Below, piece by piece: positions 10,889 to 20,020 of a stretch of DNA of 27,219 nucleotides (its first letter is position 1; each line of letters opens with the position of its first letter). The DNA lies in assembly GCF_000485595.1 (NCBI RefSeq), contig NW_014577118.1, positions 152,215-179,433 of the forward strand. Direction: 5' to 3'. Source of the DNA: Priapulus caudatus. Taxonomy: Eukaryota; Priapulida; Priapulimorpha; Priapulimorphida; Priapulidae. The position numbers were made by a program, and so were the translations under genes. A model generated the notes under the pieces. The model was given only the letters and a program-made list of their open reading frames with translations, searched no databases and was not told the origin of the DNA.

Positions 10889-11287
10889 CGGGGCCCCTTT
10901 CCAGCCAGGCAATCATTTTGTCATCAGACGTCAAGCGAGATTGGACCTCAGAGAAGAAGTGCAGAATGAGGACCAGGCTGAACACAGTTTCATAGGGTGC
11001 CAACGCTTCACAAAGTTGTTTCACATTTCTCGCACTTTCTGACTCACGAAACTAAATGAGAAGGGTTCGAGACGGGTTCGAGACACCCGCGGACGACTCT
11101 GTGACTATTTTAGAGAAAAATTGTGTCGCCCATCTGCGAATTTTTTGAACAATGTTCAAAGTTCCAGCGACATGAGAGCGAGGCCCTGCCGACTCACGGA
11201 GGAAATTGAGAACCCTGCGAACGTTTCGAGATTTTGGAATCTCCCTCTCGCGAATGCCCGTTCGCATTTGTCGCCAACAGTCGCAGC

Positions 11288-12880
11288 CAGGGGCGTAGAT
11301 AGCGGGGGGGATGGGGGATGCATCCCTCCACATATTGACGTGGGGGATGGCGTGTACAATCACCCCCCCTACTTTTCAGGAGGAAAATGGGAGATTCAAC
11401 ATTTCTGGGGAGGACCCGCATACCCGCCACGCCTGTTTCTTACCACCCTCCTCGAAAACCTGCATTGTCCACTGTCGAGCGCGTACCAAATTGAGCACCA
11501 CACTTCAAAAATCGTTCCGCGGCGCCTGTAGAGTAGCTAACAAATATTATGATTATGAATATTTGTATGCATATCAAAAGTCAAATTTGAGTTCATCTGA
11601 CAGGGCGTAGATAGCGGGGGGGGGGGGTATATACCCGCCACATTATTGAGGTGGTGGTGGCTTTCATCCCCCCTATCTTCAGGAAGAAAATGCGGGAAAA
11701 ATTTAAGATTTTACAGACAATAAATACTGGATATTTATCTACAAATCCGTATATCGCTATTCATACTCTCCTAATGTATTATTACAGAAATGGAATTGTG
11801 ACATACATCTCCTGTAAAATGGCTGTAACTCGTTCCAAGAATGACATTATTTTACTGAAACCAACGGTTAATTTTGGACGCATTCCCCATACACGTTTTA
11901 TCACTGCTCACGAAAGTTAAATCCTTGCTTATTCAAATTAGAATAGACCTATTGAGAGTTGGGATATATTGAATTTTCACGGGGATTGAATGGAAAATTC
12001 AATTTCATCTCACTTTTTTTGGGGGGGATGGGGGTGCTGAGCACCGACCGGAAGTATATTCCGATTTCGAATAATATGAGTGAAAATATGCACTTTTTGG
12101 TTCAAATCTGGTTGTTTTTTCTATTTTTGAGGTTTTAATGTTCTCAGTAAAAATATACGTTTTATCAAAATTTCAGGGGGAGATGATTCCAGTGCTGTAG
12201 TCGTCAACGGGGGGTCGGGTAGCACGGGGCGGTCGCACCCCCTAGAATTTTCAGGCAAAGGTATTTTAGCCTAAGTAAGTCTGCACTGGTAACCCCAGTG
12301 AGGACATGTACATAGCACAGATTTTTGTAGTAAGTATTTTAGTCTTTGGTGTCCCCAAAGGTAAAAATACTCAACTCAACAGTGATTTTATGTGATGAAG
12401 ATTGTTTAATAGTGCTGCCTCATAGTGCAGGAAATTGCATCGAAGAGGTGTTACTTTCAACAAAATCCCCGGACCCCCCCCCCCTAAACAGGAGGGGGAC
12501 ACGCCCTGAAGAAGGAAAAATCCTGATATTCTATGATAAAGTTGTCCAAAATTGATTGCTTTTAGATTGCAACTTTTTAACAATTCCACAAAGTGGGAGG
12601 GGGACACCCCCCCCCCCCGGGCGGTTCAATTCCCTCAAAAACGGCCATCTTGAAGGTTCTAAATTGCTAAAATCCAAGAGCTTCCGGGGGCTCCGCCCCC
12701 TGGACCCCGGGCAAGGGCTCTGCCCCTGCTCCCTGCCAGGGGCCCTACGGCGGGCCCCTGGACCCCACCCATTAAGGGCTTTGCGCCAAGGCGCTCGCGA
12801 TGTGCGCTACTCGCGCACACTCTTCATTCGCACACCGCGAAATCATCCCCCCCACAACTGAGGACCTGTCTACGCCACTG
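11288..12880 (+). mobile_element. Complete hAT-like non-autonomous DNA transposon with 8-bp TSD
   Basis: The 5' end CAGGGGCGTAGATAG and the reverse complement of the 3' end, CAGTGGCGTAGACAG, match at 13 of 15 positions. The element is flanked by a perfect 8-bp duplication, GTCGCAGC, at 11280-11287 and 12881-12888. CAG...CTG termini, short terminal repeats and 8-bp duplications are the hallmark of the hAT superfamily. The 1,593-bp interior has no transposase frame, so it depended on an element elsewhere. It contains C/G homopolymer runs and a GC-rich segment (12680-12780) with CTCCGCCCCCTGGACCCC. A second 5'-like end lies at 11601. It inserted into the right terminal repeat of the inverted-repeat element. 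Confidence 0.88.
11601..11700 (+). repeat. Second hAT-type 5' end inside the element
   Basis: CAGGGCGTAGATAGCGGGG at 11601 (CAGGGGCGTAGATAGCGGGG at 1847 in copy 1) repeats the outer 5' terminus. Recognisable similarity continues for about 100 bases (GAGG-GG-GGC-TTCA-CCCCCTA, then CAGGARGAAAATG). No matching internal 3' end or second target duplication was found, so this is more likely a tandemly duplicated terminus or a truncated nested relative than a complete second insertion. Confidence 0.6.
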
Positions 12881-12900
12881 GTCGCAGCCCAGTGAGATAC

Positions 12901-13350
12901 TAGCTTAACTAATAAGGCTAAGCGCCTTCTGCGACTCCCTGCGACTGCCAGTGTCTGTCGCTGCTCGTCGCTGTCAGACGCGTCGCTGTTGACCTAAGCA
13001 CTCAGTTGCAATGAGTTGCAATGCGTCGTGTCGCGTCGCATTCAATCGCAATCCAACCTAAGACCGCCTTAATGTACGTGCATGACCTGCAATCGAAATG
13101 CGTGTGTTTCGTGCAGTTTTGTGTGTGTAATTAGAAATTCAAATTATACATATTAATAGAGGTTTATGTATATTAGTTGTCTGACTTTATAATTAAAGAG
13201 AATTTGACAGTATTGCACGCACAATTGAAGTGTTTCATTGATTAATTGAACTGTCTGTGTCTTTAGCATTTATCAGCAAATAGCTTCGTCTTCTTAACCA
13301 TACTAGCGTAATTTTAACCACGTAATGCTAGCCCTTTACAAATTTATGTA
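12901..13350. other. Outer flank of nested transposons, GCGAC-rich then AT-rich, no gene
   Basis: Positions 12901-13075 are dense in GCGAC/GTCGC pentamers (for example CTGCGACTCCCTGCGACTGC) and end in CAATCCAACCTAAGACCGCC, a transposon-like texture without identified ends. From about 13076 the sequence turns AT-rich and featureless. No gene is seen. Confidence 0.45.
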
Positions 13351-13485
13351 CGGGCGTGGGGGGCGATGCATGTGCGAGCGCGTGCGTGTGAGTGTATGTG
13401 TGCGTGCGTACGTGGGTGTGTGTAGGTAGCCAGATACAGAGATAGGTAGTTATATAGTTAGGTAGGCAGGCAGGCAGGCAGGAGG
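13351..13485. repeat. GTGC/GTGT-rich and (GGCA)n low-complexity tract
   Basis: An alternating GT/GC stretch (about 13357-13425), followed by short GATA/GGTA units and four GGCA units (13463-13481). It separates the transposon region from the promoter-proximal part of the large gene. Confidence 0.85.
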
Positions 13486-13593
13486 CAGTATGATTTGATA
13501 GATTTATATGCAGGTATTGGCCAGCGATATATATTTAGTCCTCATCTTGCGTTCTAAATACTACTTTCATTCCTATACCCCTCTACCTAATCA

Positions 13594-13598
13594 CCAAT
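13594..13598 (+). promoter_or_regulatory. CCAAT box candidate
   Basis: CACCAATCAG is a good match to an NF-Y-type CCAAT element, 180 bases before the start codon of the large gene and just before the switch to GC-rich sequence. No TATA box is obvious in the right place. A chance match is possible. Confidence 0.3.
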
Positions 13599-13737
13599 CA
13601 GCCCAGCTCATTCCTGCAGTTGAGTGATGACCCCACCTAGCAACCAAAAGTCGTCGGTAACGACCCCCTTCTGATCCAAATTTCAACTCGATTGCAGGTC
13701 TCGCCGTCACATCACCAGCGCCCCCTAGCGTCGCCGC

Positions 13738-13764
13738 ATGGAGCTCAACTCGCCGCTGACATAG
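13738..13764 (+). CDS. Upstream ORF, 8 codons, in frame with the main start
   Basis: ATGG opens MELNSPLT and stops at TAG (13762-13764), only 12 bases before the main ATG at 13777 and in the same frame. Both ATGs have G at +4. If the transcript starts upstream of 13738, this uORF would be met first and could lower translation of the main frame or allow reinitiation. Alternatively the TAG may lie in an untranscribed or intronic part: CGATTGCAG at 13689-13697 resembles a splice acceptor just upstream. Confidence 0.3.
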   Translation: MELNSPLT

Positions 13765-13776
13765 AGGAGAGGCGCG

Positions 13777-16700
13777 ATGGAGCGATGCGCGGTGAAGCCA
13801 GCTCGCCGACATCCTACAGAGATGCGTAACCGGGCGACGAGCCCCGCATCCGCACGCCGCAAAGACGGAGCCGCGGAGGCGAGCGACCGGCGGCGGAAGC
13901 AGAGCGGCGGCGGTGACGTGCGGACGGGCAGGCCGCCGGACGCGCCGCGGGCGGGAAGACAAGACAACGACGACGCGGTTGGTCCGCCATCGCGAGCTGC
14001 CGATGCGGCGGTCATCCGCTCGTGCCAAAGAAGCTCCGCGACGCCGCCGCGCAACCGACGCAGCTGTGATAACGATGACGACAACGCAGGCACGTGGGAC
14101 GAGCGGGGAGGGGCGACGCCTGCGGCGTCCCCGCGGCCAGCCGTCCTGGTCGACATCCTGCCTCTGAGGTCGCCATCCACTGACCGCTGGTCGCCGTCTC
14201 GAGGCGCGCCGCGGCTCGTGTGGAGTGATCTCACGTGCGGCGACGCTTCCCCCGGCGACGTGGACATGCGTCAGTCGCCGCATAGCTCTTCCATCGTCAA
14301 CATCGCTAGCTTGACCGTGGGCAGTGCAGTCGCCACGTGCAGAGCTTTCACTGGTGTCCCTGGCTCGGCCCTAGCTAGTCCTTCCGCTGCTATCGGCACT
14401 CCGACTATGCTTGATGCTCCCCCTGGTGTCTCCACCTCGACCAGTGGCAGCCCTGGTGTTGCCGCGTCAACCACTGCTCCCCCTGGTGTTGCCGCGTCAA
14501 CCACTGCTCCCCCTGGTGTTGCCGCGTCAACCACTGCTCCCTCTGGTGTCGCCGCATCGACCAGTGCTCCCCCTGGTGTCACTGCATCGACCAGTGCTTT
14601 CCCTGGTGTCGCCGCATCGACCAGTGCTTCCCCTGGTGTTGCCACGTCGACCTGTAGCAGCCAGGTCGGGATCGGTTTCCAGAGCACGCTACCGCTGCCA
14701 GCCAAACGCTGCCTGTCCGCCGCGAGCGATCGCCCGCCGTCTGCCTCGCGTGACATCGTAGTGACTCCACCGTCGCGCGGATTCTTTCTCCTGCCCGACG
14801 AGCGCGAACAGGACGCCTGCAGCGCGCAGCCCGCGAGGAGGAGTGGTGACCCGGAGACGCGTCGCCGCGGCAACGGGTGCACGCGTCGTAGCGTGTCAGC
14901 CGTCCTCACGCACGGACGAAGCCACGCTGCACGCAGCGGCGCGGCGGTGAGTCGGTGGCGGAGGCGGCGAGAGCACCGGCTACGCGGCGTCGCTGCTCGC
15001 CGGATGGGGCTGACGACGCGTGCGCAGACCGACGTCGCGCCTCCGTTGCCGCGTGCGCAGACCGAACGACGGCATCCGTCACCCGATGTGACGCAGACCG
15101 AGTGTTCGTCACAGTCTACAAAGACTGAAGTCGAAGCTACGCGCAGTGCGACCCAAAGTGAGGCAAAGTGTTGGTCGCCGTGTACAAAGACTGAAATCGA
15201 AGCTACGAGTGGTGTGAAGCAGACCGAGCGTTTGTCGCATTGTACAGAGACTGAAATCGAAGCGAGGCGCAGTGCGACGCAGACCAATGCGTCGCCGTGC
15301 ACAAAGACTGAGGCAGCGCGTGGTGTGGCAGAGACCAAGGCAGAGTATTCTTCGTCATGTACAAAGACTGAAACCGAGTCGAACCGGCGCGGTGCGACGC
15401 AGACCGAGGCAAAGCATTCGTCGCCGTGTACAATGACCGAGGCGACGCGATTCGTATCGCGATTCGTATCGACTCGATTCGTACAGGCCGCGGTTCCCCT
15501 TAGGTTGACGTGCACCCGGGAACCACCGCATCTGCAGACGCCGCTCTCAGACGATCTCGCTTCGGAAGATTCGCCGGCGGACCGCGACGCGAAACCGAGC
15601 GGCGGCACGTCGATTATCACGCTGAACAATGAGCCGCGCCTTTACGCCACAGAGGAAGTGGCGCCCTCTTGGACGACAGGGACGCGGTTCCCTGTTCGCA
15701 TGCCCATCAATTCGAGGGCGGCGCTCCGAGCCGAGACCGTGGGTGCGTCTAGCGGATGTTCTACCACGAGTCCCCGCCGTTTGCAAGGTGTCACGTTGCC
15801 AAAGAGAAAGAGTCTGACGCCGACAAAGAGGGTACAGCAGCAGCAGCAGCAGCAGCAGCAGCCCGGTTTGAAGCAATCACCCGGTTCGAATCGTGATGTC
15901 AGGTATACGGCAGCATCCAGGCTGGACTCTCGTGTGCAGGCCACGGCGGACGGTGGGTACCGGGAGACGACACATACGGACGGCCTCTCGCAATGTAGCA
16001 TAGTCAAGGCAGCTAGTGTTCTAGGACAGAGGGTAAGCGTTGCTGCAGAACCCAGTGTTTGTCCCAGGAAAAAGCGTTGCCGTTCGAAAGCGGCGCACGT
16101 GCAACTGAGAAAACGAGAGAGAAAGGATCCTGCGTCGCCGCCTCCCGAGTCTCATGCCAGATGTCTTTCCAAAGCGAGAAGTAGTTCGTCCGCACTGAAG
16201 CAGACTTCGAGCGACCGCCACGCTCTGCCGTGCGGCACGCCAGCGGGCGAACTCTATCTTCGCGTTAGCCTTTCAAGCCTGTCAGTAGAAGATTTAACCT
16301 ACTACGGAGTACTGCAACAGTTTCGCGACCTAACTGCCGCTCTACAATCATCTCGCAAATGCCAGTCAAAGGCGAACTCCACACCTGCGGGTAGCGCCAC
16401 GACCCAACCTTTCACTTTGAGGTCGCCTGGCGACAAGCCGAGGAAATCCAAGTCGTCCAAGTCGCTGCTTCCCCCGCGAGCGGACGTCAGGACGAATCTC
16501 CTTCCGGTGACGATCGCGCGCGAGCGTGCGGCGGAGGACACATCGTCGCAGGCCGATCGGTCGCCGGGGCTCGCGCGTTCCGAGGACGAACATGGCCGCC
16601 AGTCGCGCAGGAGTCCTCGAGCGAGACTCGTCGTCGAGCAGACGTCGCGACCCGTGCCAGATCCCGGATCGAGGGAGACTCCCGGCGGGCCGCGGCACCG

Positions 16701-19201
16701 CGCGCTCCGGGGTGAACCCACGGGAACGCTTCCCGGCTCGGACGGCGGCCAGGAGCACTGTGCCTTACGGGAACTCGAGCATGGCAGGAGGCGCGTGTGC
16801 GCGGACTTGAAGCTAGCCCTGCAGAGCAGCAGGCAGGAGCAACGCTGCGACGTGGGCACGCTACGCGAGGACGCACCGCAAGAGCGCGTGGCCACGCCCG
16901 CTACAGCAGGGGTGAGATCTTCGCGGAAGTGCGAGCGGCGGGTCGTCGGGGGCGGCGCGGCGACGGGCGGAGCGCGCAAGCAGTGGCACCGCAGTCGCAT
17001 CGGCTTGCGCAAGACACCGCGCAAGCGGCGGCGACGAAGCGGGGTCGCGACCCTCGACGCGGTGCCGACGCTGCACGCAGAACGGGACGAGTCGGTGCAA
17101 TTCGGTGTGACGCCGACGTATCCTCGCAGAGGAGGAAGAGGTGGAGGCAGAGGAGGCGGAGAAAGAGGAGGAAGAGAAAGAGGAGGAAGAGGAGGAAGAG
17201 GAGGAAGAGGAGGCAGAGGAGGAGGTCGGGGAGGTGGGCAGTCGAGAGGAGCAGCGTTCTCGCACGTATTGTGTTGTCACGACAGCGAACCGCTTGACAG
17301 ATATCTCAGTGGGACGTCGCCGTGCCAAATCGGCTACGACGCAGAAGGGGAGGCGGGTCCGCCACCCGCCTGGCCGCCGCCGAGGAAGAGGTCAGCGGAC
17401 GCGCGTGCCGTGAATCCGTCGCCGTTCCCCGCTCCGCCCGCGACGCGACGATCTCGTGGCGACCTCGCCTCGCGCTTCTCGTCACGATGTCCACGCAAGG
17501 GCGGCTCGAGCGCCGCGCCCGAACACGCGATGCAGACGTGTGCGCACTCCCCCGGTCTGCGCGACAATTCTCCGGGCGGCCGGCACGCGACTGAAGAAGA
17601 AGAAGAAGAAGAAGAAGAAGATGAACCGGCGAGCATTCGGACAGAAGCGGAAGTTGACGCGCGCGTGAACTGTTTCTTCTCGGGCGAACGTCGGAACGCT
17701 GGCGATGCGACGGAAACGTTACGCGCGGCGCCGTGTGATCGGAAGACGTCCATCGTGGGCAACGCCGCCTCGCCCGCCATTATAGACGGACGTTGGAACG
17801 CTGGCGGTGCGACAGCCGCAGCGCAGCGCGGCAGAAGGGCGTCGCGACTGCTCCGTATCGTCGACAACCTGCTGATCGCGCATCCCGCCGCCTGCGCCGC
17901 CCCGGTGCCGCGGCGACCGCTGCTGAGGAGGAACGTGCGGAGCGCGGTGGCGGCGGCGCGGGAGGCCGGCACGCGGCGCGTCAATGTCGAGTGGCGGGCC
18001 GCGCTCAAGTCCGACAGCTGGCTGATGAGGATCCCGCGTGGTCAGCGCAGCCGCAGCGGCCCCCGCATCCCCGTCGCCGAGGCAACGCCGCAGCAGCCTC
18101 CGTGCGGGGATCGCCGCGGACAGCGCAGCAGCAGCGGCCTCCGCATCTCCGTTGCCGAGGCGACACCACCGCAGCCTCTGTGCGGCGATCGTCACGGACA
18201 GCGGAGCAGCAGCGGCCTCCGCATCTCCGTTGCCGAGGCGACACCACCGCAGCCTCTGTGCGGCGATCGTCACGGACAGCGGAGCAGCAGCGGCCCCCGC
18301 ATCCCCGTTGCCGAGGCGACACCGCCGCAGCAGCCTCCGTGCGGTTATGATCAGCCGGCTGCGCCGTTCGCGAACCTTCCCCGGGGGCGGCCGTCGAAGC
18401 AGCGTGCGGGAGAGGAGAGGACATCGCCCGTGGCGACGGCGGCGAGGCTGAGGAGGAAGTATGAGAGGCAGCGCTCGGCGCAGAGGCTTCTCCTCGGTCG
18501 CGACGCCGCAGGGAGGAGAGCCGAAAGCCAACCCGCGGCGCACGCACAAGAACCTGACGTGGCGAGGCCCGACATCGCTCCTTCGCCGACCGCACGCGGT
18601 AACGAATCCCTGCGTAGTTGGATGGCTACGATAGAGACAGTCGCGTCACGCGGCGCGCGATGTGCGGCGGGGGAGGAGGAGCGCGGCGGTCGGGATGATG
18701 CACGGTCGTCTGCTGCCACGCGTCAACAGCCTTGCAGCGTCACCTCACCGATCGCTCAGACGGAGAGTACGACCATGACGACGGAAAGTACGACCATGAC
18801 GACGGATGACGACGCTGACTGGCACGCCCAATGGACTGCAGGCGATTCAACGCAAGCCACCGATGACCGCGCGGGAAACTTCGCGGCGCACGGCGACATC
18901 ACGGTTCGGAGACACGTTCCTGTAGTCGGGCAGGCGCCTTCGCGAACGGTTGCCGAGGCGACGCTTCAGAAGCAGCAGAGTGCGGAAGCTTCCGGAGCCG
19001 TGGTGCGGCTGTCCCGGGATGCGGTGCCGCGTGCGGCAAGCAGAGGAAGGCCTCGGTATCGTCGCGCCGACGTCGCAGCAGCCGCCGCCGCGATGTCGAG
19101 ATGCTGTCAGCAGCCGGCGAGAGCTACAGCGCGGTCAGAGCACGAAGAAGAAACCTCCACTCCCGGTAATGGTGTAATCGAGTTTGTTACTTTCAGCGCG
19201 A
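13777..19201 (+). CDS. Large unrecognised low-complexity scaffold-like protein, exon A (residues 1-1808)
   Basis: An uninterrupted 5.4 kb GC-rich exon. ATG 13777 is the first in-frame ATG after an in-frame TAG (13762) and has G at -3 and +4. It ends at a strong donor, A|GTGAGTAA, whose bases also form the frame's TAA (19207-19209), so the stop is intronic. The product is largely disordered, rich in Arg, Ser, Ala and Pro. In order it has eight 10-residue PGVAASTTAP-type repeats (216-295), a TQT-motif array (415-545), Q9 (687-695), a short order-prone island ELYLRVSLSSLSVEDLTYYG (825-862), a basic cluster RKTPRKRRRRSG near 1085, an RGG tract (1117-1157), acidic E9D (1273-1282), four 26-residue repeats (1422-1526), LRRKYERQ (1558) and two TESTTMT repeats (1662-1675). 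No catalytic domain, signal peptide or membrane segment is seen. I do not recognise the family. The basic clusters suggest a nuclear or nucleic-acid-associated role and the TQT array suggests LC8 binding, both inferences. Confidence 0.8.
14422..14661 (+). repeat. 30-bp coding minisatellite, eight copies
   Basis: Eight in-frame units encoding PGV-A-ST-AP decapeptides. Central copies are nearly identical at the DNA level (CCTGGTGTTGCCGCGTCAAC), which indicates recent expansion. The repeat is Pro/Thr/Ser-rich, mucin-like in texture, but no signal peptide supports secretion. Confidence 0.95.
15019..15411 (+). repeat. Degenerate tandem repeat encoding TQT/QTE and CTKTE motifs
   Basis: Imperfect units of about 60 bases encode alternating blocks of the form SATQTEA and SPCTKTEIEA. 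Glutamines of the QT motif fall at residues 417, 428, 440, 460, 482, 502 and 542, with a degenerate AETK at 519. DNA divergence between units while the QT core is kept suggests selection on the motif rather than fresh expansion. Confidence 0.85.
15835..15861 (+). repeat. (CAG)9 encoding polyglutamine
   Basis: Nine consecutive CAG codons within the large exon. A pure trinucleotide run of this kind is likely length-polymorphic. Confidence 0.97.
17125..17248 (+). repeat. Purine GGA/AGA tract encoding an RGG-type segment
   Basis: In the coding frame it reads R-G-G-rich with a few E, the composition of RGG/RG RNA-binding and arginine-methylation segments. It follows YP and ends before SRGAAFSH. 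The repeat is purine-only on this strand, so the other frames are polyE/polyR artefacts. Confidence 0.85.
17593..17622 (+). repeat. (GAA)9 encoding a polyglutamate run
   Basis: Nine GAA codons followed by GAT give an acidic patch in an otherwise basic protein. Confidence 0.95.
18040..18354 (+). repeat. 78-bp coding repeat, four copies (26 residues each)
   Basis: Units start at 18040, 18118, 18196 and 18274. Each encodes GQRS-SG-RI-VAEATPPQP-CGDR. Copies two and three are almost identical, and the fourth carries one extra Gln. The conserved RIPVAEAT/RISVAEAT core reappears once more as a single VAEATLQKQQ at about 18949, an old dispersed copy. Confidence 0.95.
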
Positions 19202-20020
19202 GTGAGTAAATTGAGTAATGCTGCAATAATTGTTTGCGTTGCAATTAATCCGTTACGTTACTCGAGCGCGTTAACGTTACTGACTATATTATGCTCGTTA
19301 ATAAGTGTCAGGAAACTTTTTCTCTGTTGCTAGGTATCAGTGGCAGAGAAACAGTTGTATGTGAGCAAGGCAAGCGCTCACTACTGCAGGCACACAATCG
19401 CAGATTAAAGGGCACTAGGGTAAACTGCAAACTAATCGTAAATACACCAACACAAGATAACCAAGCATATAATGGTTCAGGTAGGTGGAAACACAAAACT
19501 CGGTATTATAAGAGTCTGCATTTCTGTGTTTTCAATGAAAAGAAATGCAATGTCACTTCGTATCATACTGGTTTACTGATTACATTACAATCCTAGCTAG
19601 CGTTTCATAATGCAGCATGCAATATTTTTTTCACATTTGGATATCCTTGCCTATAACTAAAAATAACTGGAAACTAATGCTATTTCGTTTGCTTTTACGG
19701 CATTTTTCTCGAAATTGTTTTTACACATCGACATTTTTCGAGTTTCTTGCCTATAGCTGAAAAAAAAAACTGATACTAATGTCATTTCGTTTGATTAACT
19801 GCAATTCCCTGCCGGTTTTTTTATCCGTGTCACAGGCGATCACATTGGATTTACTCATTGGATTTACTCATTGGATTTACTCATTGGATTTACTCATTTT
19901 ATCACATTGGATTTACTCACTTACGTCTAGAAATAACACGATTCACATTACATCTGGTAAATAGCTGTGTTGTATCTGTGTCCGTCCATACGTACAAACG
20001 AGACATGTTGGCAATTTCAG
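19202..20020 (+). other. Intron between exon A and exon B (inferred)
   Basis: The donor is GTGAGTAA at 19202. The acceptor TTGGCAATTTCAG ends at 20020. Joining 19201 to 20021 preserves the reading frame: phase 1, giving Asn from A|AT, then [14 protein letters not shown]. An alternative acceptor CACAG at 20035 is also in frame, 15 bases further on. The 819-base interval is AT-rich compared with both exons, as expected of an intron. The acceptor at 19835 has a better pyrimidine tract, but its frame soon hits TAG, so it is disfavoured. Confidence 0.7.
19843..19917 (+). repeat. 13-bp tandem repeat inside the intron
   Basis: Four head-to-tail copies of CATTGGATTTACT (19843-19894) and a fifth after a 10-base gap (19905-19917). 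It is intronic in the model above, and the frames across it are incidental. Confidence 0.93.

Larger units (their letters stand above)
9813..12237 (+). repeat. 2.4 kb dispersed repeat, copy 2
   Basis: Direct-orientation copy of 70-2483, preceded by the CATA array just as copy 1 is preceded by CATA. It continues past 12237 into the remainder of the hAT-like element, so copy 2 preserves the original context and copy 1 is the truncated one. Differences from copy 1 are dominated by single-base indels, and several G or C runs are shorter here. Confidence 0.9.
10614..12900 (+). mobile_element. Inverted-repeat (MITE-like) element interrupted by a hAT element, copy 2
   Basis: The left end GTATCTCACTGGGCTGCGAC (10614-10633) has a perfect 20-bp inverted partner at 12881-12900. 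Similarity continues inward imperfectly (TTGG-GACA-AAATTGCGA against TTGGCGACAAATGCGA). TA borders both ends, compatible with a TA target duplication. Removing the nested hAT element and one target duplication (1,601 bp) leaves about 686 bp, a typical size for a non-autonomous inverted-repeat element. The interior has many GCGAC/GTCGC subrepeats and the TATA-led relic. The superfamily is undetermined (Tc1/mariner-like by TA, or another group). Confidence 0.65.

Noticed and set aside
12346-12861. Short frames inside the hAT-like element considered as transposase remains
   Set aside because: They are Pro/Gly-rich translations of C/G runs with no hAT catalytic or dimerisation motif.
14271-15629. 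452-codon minus-strand open frame
   Set aside because: Same effect: it is the shadow of the PGVAAST and QTE repeats of the sense exon.
14422-18354. Regularly spaced direct repeats considered as a CRISPR array
   Set aside because: The repeats are contiguous, in frame and without unique spacers. They encode peptide repeats in a eukaryotic-type gene.
19779-19964. Frames with LLIGFTHWIYSLD considered as a membrane peptide
   Set aside because: They translate a 13-bp tandem repeat within the inferred intron. The frame entered through the 19835 acceptor stops at TAG shortly after.
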